A stretch of 5,362 nt of DNA from Kiritimatiellales bacterium. GTDB lineage: Bacteria > Verrucomicrobiota > Kiritimatiellia > Kiritimatiellales > Pontiellaceae. The stretch spans positions 1 through 5,362 of the forward strand of contig JAUXGY010000150.1 of assembly GCA_030621805.1 (NCBI GenBank), given 5' to 3'. Each line of letters starts with the position of its first letter. Position 1 is the first letter of the stretch. Position numbers and translations under genes: made by a program. Positions 1 to 3,601 of this stretch are shown piece by piece. The notes under the pieces are model-generated. The model had not been told where the DNA came from, ran no database searches, and saw only the letters and a list, made by a program, of their open reading frames with translations.

Positions 1-29
1 GATCTATATCTTTCTCGTCTCTTTCGGTT

Positions 30-107
30 GGTGATTGTAGCTCAGTTGGTTAGAGCGCCTGGTTGTGGTCCAGGAGGCCGCGGGTTCGAATCCCGTCTTT
101 CACCCCA
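30..107 (+). tRNA. tRNA-His (anticodon GTG)
   Basis: This is a complete cloverleaf that decodes His CAC/CAU. The acceptor strand is 31-37, the D stem 40-43/53-56 with the loop GG at 48-49, the anticodon stem 58-62/70-74, and the 7-base loop 63-69 carries GTG at 65-67. The variable loop is 75-79. The T stem is 80-84/92-96 around the loop TTCGAAT (85-91). The acceptor 3' strand is 97-103, the discriminator is C104 and CCA is encoded at 105-107. G30 can serve as the His-specific G-1 opposite C104, the main identity element for histidyl-tRNA synthetase. One oddity is that acceptor pairs 35/99 and 36/98 are both T-T, so the stem has two adjacent mismatches. The 29 bases upstream contain an AT-rich TATATC at 5-10 that could be a -10 box, but the -35 region lies largely outside the window, so no promoter is called. 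Confidence 0.96.
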
Positions 108-112
108 GTTTT

Positions 113-148
113 AAGCTCCGTCACGTTGTGTGATGGAGCTTTTTGTTT
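113..148 (+). terminator. Rho-independent terminator of tRNA-His
   Basis: An approximately 12-bp stem (113-124 with 130-141, one G-T pair at 120/134) closes a short loop and runs into TTTTTGTTT. It begins six bases after the tRNA CCA end. The T run follows the stem only on the plus strand, so it acts on the tRNA transcript. Stem strength and U tract are typical of an intrinsic terminator. Confidence 0.9.
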
Positions 149-173
149 GCTTGGTAAAGTCGGCAAACAAAAA
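140..173. repeat. 11-bp inverted repeat linking the two terminator tails
   Basis: TTTTTGTTTGC at 140-150 is the exact reverse complement of GCAAACAAAAA at 163-173, with a 12-base spacer. Each arm is the U-rich tail of one of the two convergent terminators, so the tRNA-His and gyrA terminators have identical 11-base tails in opposite orientation. A transcript that reads through either terminator would contain both arms and could form an additional hairpin. Whether this has a function or only reflects similar terminator tails cannot be seen here. Confidence 0.7.
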
Positions 174-194
174 CCGCGGCTTTTGCCGCGGTTT
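165..194 (-). terminator. Rho-independent terminator of gyrA
   Basis: A perfect 10-bp GC-rich stem, AAACCGCGGC (171-180) against GCCGCGGTTT (185-194), has a 4-base loop. Reading the minus strand, the stem is followed by TTTTTGTTTG. It starts six bases past the gyrA stop codon, so it ends the gyrA (and probably the whole gyrBA operon) transcript. On the plus strand the following bases are TTTCAGG, a weak tail, so it is mainly a minus-strand terminator. Confidence 0.9.
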
Positions 195-200
195 CAGGAT

Positions 201-2738
201 TTACTCTTCTTCGGGGGTTTCCGGTTCAGACGTTGGATCAACGATTGGCACCTCACCCTCTATAATCTCTGTCGGCACTTCCGGCTGCAGCGCGTTTTCC
301 TCTGGACTTTCATCTTCGGGATCAAGGACGGCGGCGGAGACGAGCTTGTCGCCCTTCTTGAGGTTGAAGAGGCGGACACCCTGAGTATTGCGGCCAATGA
401 TGCGCAGATCGCTCGCGCCGATGCAGATCATCTGTCCGCCTTCGGAGATGAGCATCAGTCGATGTTCTCCGGTGACGGCGTGCGCGCTAACTACTTTGCC
501 GTTACGCTCCGTGGTCTGGATGCTGATGATGCCTTTGCCGCCCCGTGACTGCGTGCGGTATTCATCGAAGCTGGTCCGTTTTCCGTAGCCGTTTTCGGTG
601 ATGGCCATCATGGTTGATTCCGTATCGACGATTTCGATGGTCACGACTTCGTCCTCGCCGGTGAGGGTGACGCCTTTCACGCCGCGCGAAACCCGACCGA
701 GCGGTCGGGCATCGGTTTCCTTAAAGCGGATGGCCTTGCCGTTTTTCATGCTGAGGATGATTTGATCGTCCCCGTTGGTCAGCTGAACACCGATCAAGGA
801 GTCGCCCTCATCAATATTGATGGCTTTCACGCCGGCGACCCGAACGTTTTTATAAGCGGCCAAGACGGTCTTCTTAATGATGCCGTTTTGGGTGGCCATG
901 ATCAGGTTGTGGTTGTGGTCGTCGAGCTCGCGGACGCAGAGGATGGCGGCGAGCTTTTCGTCCTGCGCCATTTGCAATACGTTGGCGAGCGAACGGCCCC
1001 TGCTTTGGCGAGTGCCTTCCGGAACATAGTAGGCCTTGAGCCAGTACATGCGGCCGGCTTCGGTGAAGCAGAGCAGATAGTCGTGCGTAGAAGCCGAGAA
1101 GATGTGTTCTACAAAGTCCTCTTCCTTGGTGTTCATACCAATGACGCCCTTGCCGCCGCGCCGCTGCTGGCGGTAGGTGTCGGTCGGGACACGCTTGATG
1201 TAGCCGGTGTTCGAGAGGGTGATCACGCAGGGCTCGTCGGCAATGAGGTCTTCGATGTTGATTTCGCCTTCATCGATGCACAGGTCGGTGCGGCGGACTT
1301 CGCCGTATTTGGCGCGGATCTGTTCGAGATCTTCTTTCATGACTTCAAAGATTTTCGCGGGATGGTCTAGCAGATCCTGCAGATATTCCATCAGCTTCTT
1401 GAGCTCGGCATATTCCGCTTCGACTTTGTCGCGTTCCAGGCCGGTAAGCTGATAGAGGCGCATTTCGAGGATCGCTTTCGCCTGAATTTCGGAGAAGCCA
1501 AACTTGGCGATCAGGCGTTCCTGCGCTTCGTCGCGGTTTTTCGAGTCGCGGATAATGCGGACGACCTCGTCCATATTGTCCATCGCCAGCAGATAGCCTT
1601 CGAGGATATGGGCGCGGGCGGCGGCTTTATCGAGATCAAACTGGGTGCGGCGGGTAATCACTTCGAAGCGGTGATCGATGAAGCACGTGAGCACTTCCTT
1701 GAGGTTCATTACGCGTGGCTTGCCTTTGTCGATCGCCAGCATGATGGAGCCAAAGGTGGATTCGAGTTGCGTGTGCTTATAGATATTGTTGAGCAGCACG
1801 TTCGGAACAGCATTGCGCTTGAGTTCGATCACGAGGCGAATGCCCTCCTTGCCGGACTCGTCGCGGATGTCAGAAATACCTTCAAGCTTCTTGTCGCGGA
1901 CGAGGTGAACCATCTTCTGGATCAACAGCGTCTTGTTCAGCGCATACGGGATCTCGGTAATAATGATGCGCGCTTTTCCGTTGTCGTCTTCCTCGATGTC
2001 GGCCTTGCCGCGCATCTTAATTTTTCCGCGGCCGGTGGTGTAGAAGTCGCGCACGGCTTTAAGGCCATAGACTGATCCGCCAGTCGGGAAGTCCGGGCCT
2101 TTAACCAGCTCGCAGAGTTCCTCGATCGTGGCTTCGGGATTGTCGATCAGCAGGATGGTGCCGTCGATGACTTCGCCGAGGTTGTGCGGCGGAATATTCG
2201 TGGCCATGCCGACGGCGATGCCGGTCGAACCGTTAACGAGCAGGTTGGGAACGCGGGCGGGAAGCACGGACGGCTCCATCAGCGATTCGTCAAAGTTCGG
2301 GCGCATATCGACGGTATCCTTGTCGATATCGGCGAGCATTTCTTCGGCCAGCGGACGGAGACGACACTCGGTATACCGATAGGCCGCCGCGCGGTCGCCG
2401 TCGATTGAACCAAAGTTACCTTGCCCGTCGATGAGCATGCCGCGCATCGCAAAATCCTGCGCCATACGCACCATCGTGTCGTAGACCGCGGTGTCGCCGT
2501 GCGGGTGGTAGTTACCGATGACTTCGCCGACGACCTTCGCGCACTTCACATAGGCTTTGCTATGCGTCCAGCCGCGCTCTTTCATGGCGTAGAGGATGCG
2601 GCGGTTGCCCGGCTTCATGCCGTCACGTACATCCGGCAGTGCGCGGCCAACAATCACCGACATCGAATAATCGATGTATGCGCGTTGCATCTCGTCTTCA
2701 ATATTAATCAGGTCAATGCGTTCGTTCGTGTTTTCCAT
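201..2738 (-). CDS. gyrA: DNA gyrase subunit A
   Basis: GyrA is the cleavage-religation and DNA-wrapping subunit of the cytoplasmic A2B2 type IIA topoisomerase that introduces negative supercoils using ATP bound by GyrB. The product has 845 residues, a normal GyrA length. Visible landmarks, in E. coli-identical numbering, are the winged-helix region with HPHGDTAVYD (78-87), the catalytic Y122 in AAAYRYTE, I174 in GSTGIAVGM, the coiled-coil/tower segment at about 360-480, and the C-terminal beta-pinwheel opening with the GyrA box QRRGGKG at 525-531. That box separates it from ParC. The last 40 residues (806-845) contain 16 Asp/Glu and no Lys/Arg, an acidic tail like those that tune wrapping in other gyrases. 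I chose ATG 2738, which begins MENTNERIDL, because the GyrA homology starts there. In-frame codons back to 2825 overlap another gene and look unlike GyrA. The ATG lies four bases after the stop of the upstream 49-codon ORF. Residues 44-45 are Gly-Asn where E. coli has Val-His. T83 and D87 give no sign of an acquired quinolone-resistance change. Confidence 0.97.
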   Translation of the reverse strand: MENTNERIDLINIEDEMQRAYIDYSMSVIVGRALPDVRDGMKPGNRRILYAMKERGWTHSKAYVKCAKVVGEVIGNYHPHGDTAVYDTMVRMAQDFAMRGMLIDGQGNFGSIDGDRAAAYRYTECRLRPLAEEMLADIDKDTVDMRPNFDESLMEPSVLPARVPNLLVNGSTGIAVGMATNIPPHNLGEVIDGTILLIDNPEATIEELCELVKGPDFPTGGSVYGLKAVRDFYTTGRGKIKMRGKADIEEDDNGKARIIITEIPYALNKTLLIQKMVHLVRDKKLEGISDIRDESGKEGIRLVIELKRNAVPNVLLNNIYKHTQLESTFGSIMLAIDKGKPRVMNLKEVLTCFIDHRFEVITRRTQFDLDKAAARAHILEGYLLAMDNMDEVVRIIRDSKNRDEAQERLIAKFGFSEIQAKAILEMRLYQLTGLERDKVEAEYAELKKLMEYLQDLLDHPAKIFEVMKEDLEQIRAKYGEVRRTDLCIDEGEINIEDLIADEPCVITLSNTGYIKRVPTDTYRQQRRGGKGVIGMNTKEEDFVEHIFSASTHDYLLCFTEAGRMYWLKAYYVPEGTRQSRGRSLANVLQMAQDEKLAAILCVRELDDHNHNLIMATQNGIIKKTVLAAYKNVRVAGVKAINIDEGDSLIGVQLTNGDDQIILSMKNGKAIRFKETDARPLGRVSRGVKGVTLTGEDEVVTIEIVDTESTMMAITENGYGKRTSFDEYRTQSRGGKGIISIQTTERNGKVVSAHAVTGEHRLMLISEGGQMICIGASDLRIIGRNTQGVRLFNLKKGDKLVSAAVLDPEDESPEENALQPEVPTEIIEGEVPIVDPTSEPETPEEE

Positions 2739-2742
2739 AATA

Positions 2743-2892
2743 TTAGTCCACTTTCCCTTTAAAATCGTTGTGTGCCCTGTACTGCAGCGCATCTTCTTTA
2801 ACGGCCATCGGGCGCGCTCTGCCAAGTTTCAGGCACAAGTCCCGTAGTTCGGAAACCGCCCTGATCCGCCGCGTTATCGCCTTGCTGGACAT
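2743..2892 (-). CDS. Unrecognised 49-aa basic protein between the nucleotidyltransferase and gyrA
   Basis: This short ORF starts at ATG 2892, one base after the nucleotidyltransferase stop (TGATATG), and ends with TAA four bases before the gyrA ATG, so it fills the gap almost exactly. The product begins MSSKAITRRIRAVSELRDLC and ends DFKGKVD. It has 12 Lys/Arg and 6 Asp/Glu, so it is basic. I6, I10, V13, L16, L19, L21 and L23 suggest an amphipathic helix over about residues 5-24. No membrane segment, signal peptide or metal motif is visible. Its seven Arg codons are mostly CGG, AGG and AGA, whereas the N-terminal part of gyrA uses mainly CGC/CGT, so codon use differs. I do not recognise the family. 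Position suggests it belongs to the toxin-antitoxin-like cassette, perhaps as a third component or a coupling peptide. The alternative is a chance ORF in a leader, but the coordinated start and stop argue against this. Confidence 0.6.
   Translation of the reverse strand: MSSKAITRRIRAVSELRDLCLKLGRARPMAVKEDALQYRAHNDFKGKVD
2747..2760 (-). promoter_or_regulatory. Possible weak ribosome-binding region for gyrA inside the 49-codon ORF
   Basis: On the minus strand this purine-rich stretch reads AAAGGGAAAGTGGA, ending 8-9 bases before the gyrA ATG. It is only a partial match to the AAGGAGG consensus: AAAGGG is too distant and AAAGTGG is imperfect. It lies within the last codons of the upstream ORF, whose stop is four bases before the ATG. 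This arrangement suggests gyrA initiation is coupled to translation of that ORF. No other candidate is visible between the two. Confidence 0.35.
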
Positions 2893-2893
2893 A

Positions 2894-3352
2894 TCAGCTT
2901 TCATTATCTGTCAAGAAATCAATATCATCTTGGTCTTTTCTGCTGCCACGCAGCTGCTTCATTTTGACCAAGCCCTCCCGGGAAACGACATTTAGCCGTC
3001 CGCCATCCCACTCCATTTCGCAACGAGCAGCCCAAACATCGCCAAGCGCTCCCTTAACGAGCAACAGATCGAGGATGAGGGGGTCTTGATCTTCACCAAC
3101 CAGCTTCGCCAGTCGATAGATTTCCGAACCGGCAGCGGCAATCGGAAACAGACCTGTGTCAATCGTATATCCGCACTCTTTGGCCAAACTCTTTGCCTTT
3201 TCCAAATCTTCCACCAAAACAAGCAAATCAATGTCCATGGTCGCCCGAGGCAGATCATATACCGCCATAGCCATCCCACCGCAAAGTGCATATTCAACCC
3301 CTTCACGATTTAGGGCATCAATGATTTGTTTGAATTCCGAATAAAGGTTCAT
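2894..3352 (-). CDS. Minimal nucleotidyltransferase-like protein (probable toxin-antitoxin family)
   Basis: This 152-aa soluble protein has the hallmarks of the DNA polymerase beta-type nucleotidyltransferase fold. An N-terminal helix is followed by CGGMAMAVYDLPRATMDIDL with the GG pair at 25-26 and the metal-binding pair D40/D42, and a third acidic residue, D95, sits in a strand (ILDLLLV). The C-terminal helix-rich end, VSREGLVKMKQL...RKDQDDIDFL (123-147), matches the conserved tail of small AbiEii-like/DUF6036-like nucleotidyltransferases, which pair a Lys-rich helix with KDxxD. Known members act as toxins or regulators that transfer nucleotides or AMP to RNA or protein. All catalytic acids are present, so the enzyme looks active, but its substrate cannot be read from the sequence. 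Its ATG overlaps the upstream stop as ATGA (3349-3352), typical of coupled toxin-antitoxin pairs. The next ORF starts one base after its own stop. Family assignment is confident at fold level and tentative at subfamily level. Confidence 0.85.
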   Translation of the reverse strand: MNLYSEFKQIIDALNREGVEYALCGGMAMAVYDLPRATMDIDLLVLVEDLEKAKSLAKECGYTIDTGLFPIAAAGSEIYRLAKLVGEDQDPLILDLLLVKGALGDVWAARCEMEWDGGRLNVVSREGLVKMKQLRGSRKDQDDIDFLTDNES

Positions 3353-3516
3353 GACTTCAATTTTATGCTGCCTGCCTTGTAATCCGTTATCATGCCGACC
3401 ACGTTGCCGAGTTCCTTCAGGGCTTCTGCCTTGGAATAACCAAAGGCAAAAAGATTGTCTCGGCCGCGAACTTTTGTGAGGAATCCCTCTCCATCCTTGC
3501 GTACTTCAATGGTCAT
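3349..3516 (-). CDS. Small HicB-like protein, candidate antitoxin
   Basis: From ATG 3516 the product has 55 residues: MTIEVRKDGEGFLTKVRGRD, then a Phe/Gly turn, then YSKAEALKELGNVVGMI. The layout of two or three short beta strands containing a DGEGF-type turn, followed by a helix with SKAEALKEL, resembles the N-terminal half of HicB-family antitoxins (compare GxTxEEAlxNL). It lacks the usual C-terminal DNA-binding domain, as do short HicB-like proteins. The frame stays open to a TTG at 3552 (67 residues), but the extra VTKEHKDRKEE looks like translated purine-rich repeat DNA rather than domain sequence, so I prefer the ATG. No strong Shine-Dalgarno is present for either start: AAGGA lies 13 bases before the ATG, and GGAAG lies four bases before the TTG. 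It overlaps the nucleotidyltransferase start by four bases and probably acts as its partner; that role is inferred from context. Confidence 0.6.
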   Translation of the reverse strand: MTIEVRKDGEGFLTKVRGRDNLFAFGYSKAEALKELGNVVGMITDYKAGSIKLKS

Positions 3517-3552
3517 CTCTTCTTTGCGATCCTTGTGTTCCTTCGTGACCAA
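3517..3552 (-). other. Purine-rich degenerate tract before the small cassette
   Basis: On the minus strand this runs TTGGTCACGAAGGAACACAA and continues into GGATCGCAAAGAAGAG up to the preferred ATG. It consists of degenerate 6-9-base units of the ACGAAGGA / CACAAGGA / CGCAAAGA type. Similar CACGAAGGACACGAAG-like tracts occur as intergenic repeats ahead of mobile accessory genes in several phyla, from general memory. It could also be read as 12 codons from TTG 3552. Together with the hairpin at 3574-3592 it makes up nearly the whole gyrB-cassette spacer. No promoter is evident in it. Confidence 0.35.
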
Positions 3553-3573
3553 TCAACTTCCGGTTCGTGCGCA

Positions 3574-3592
3574 ACGCGGCTGGAAGCCTCGT
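3574..3592. repeat. Imperfect hairpin in the gyrB downstream spacer
   Basis: On the minus strand ACGAGGCT (3592-3585) and AGCCGCGT (3581-3574) pair over 8 positions with one A-G mismatch, around a TCC loop. No T run follows on the minus strand, so this is a poor intrinsic terminator for gyrB. The GGCTTCCAGCC core resembles dispersed intergenic palindromes I recall from Verrucomicrobia-like genomes, but that is memory and not a search result. It starts ten bases beyond the gyrB stop and may mark the edge of inserted DNA. Confidence 0.45.
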
Positions 3593-3601
3593 CTACAATT
3601 T

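Noticed and set aside
762..1370. Long plus-strand open frame of about 200 codons antisense to gyrA
   Set aside because: It is a mirror of the GC-biased gyrA codons, with low-complexity Val/Asp/Ala-rich sequence, no recognisable domain and no ribosome-binding site. The same applies to the other plus-strand frames over gyrA and gyrB.
2475..2501. Possible quinolone-resistance change in GyrA (Thr at position 83)
   Set aside because: Thr is a natural wild-type residue at this position in several susceptible bacteria, and D87 is intact, so no acquired mutation can be claimed.
2743..2807. End of the 49-aa protein (from an internal Met, MAVKEDALQY to KGKVD) resembles the N-terminus of malic enzymes (KEDALxYH...GKIE type)
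   Set aside because: The similarity covers about 20 low-information residues and ends at a stop. No malic enzyme sequence continues in any frame, so I treat it as coincidence, although a search could test it as a scar.
2755..2840. Promoter for gyrA inside the 49-codon ORF (TTGGCA, then TAAAGA 19 bases later on the minus strand)
   Set aside because: The spacing is too long and the -10 match is poor. Such a weak pair is expected by chance.
2992..3306. A 104-codon minus-strand frame overlapping the nucleotidyltransferase
   Set aside because: It is a Trp/Cys-rich out-of-frame translation of the nucleotidyltransferase gene, which itself has clear family motifs.
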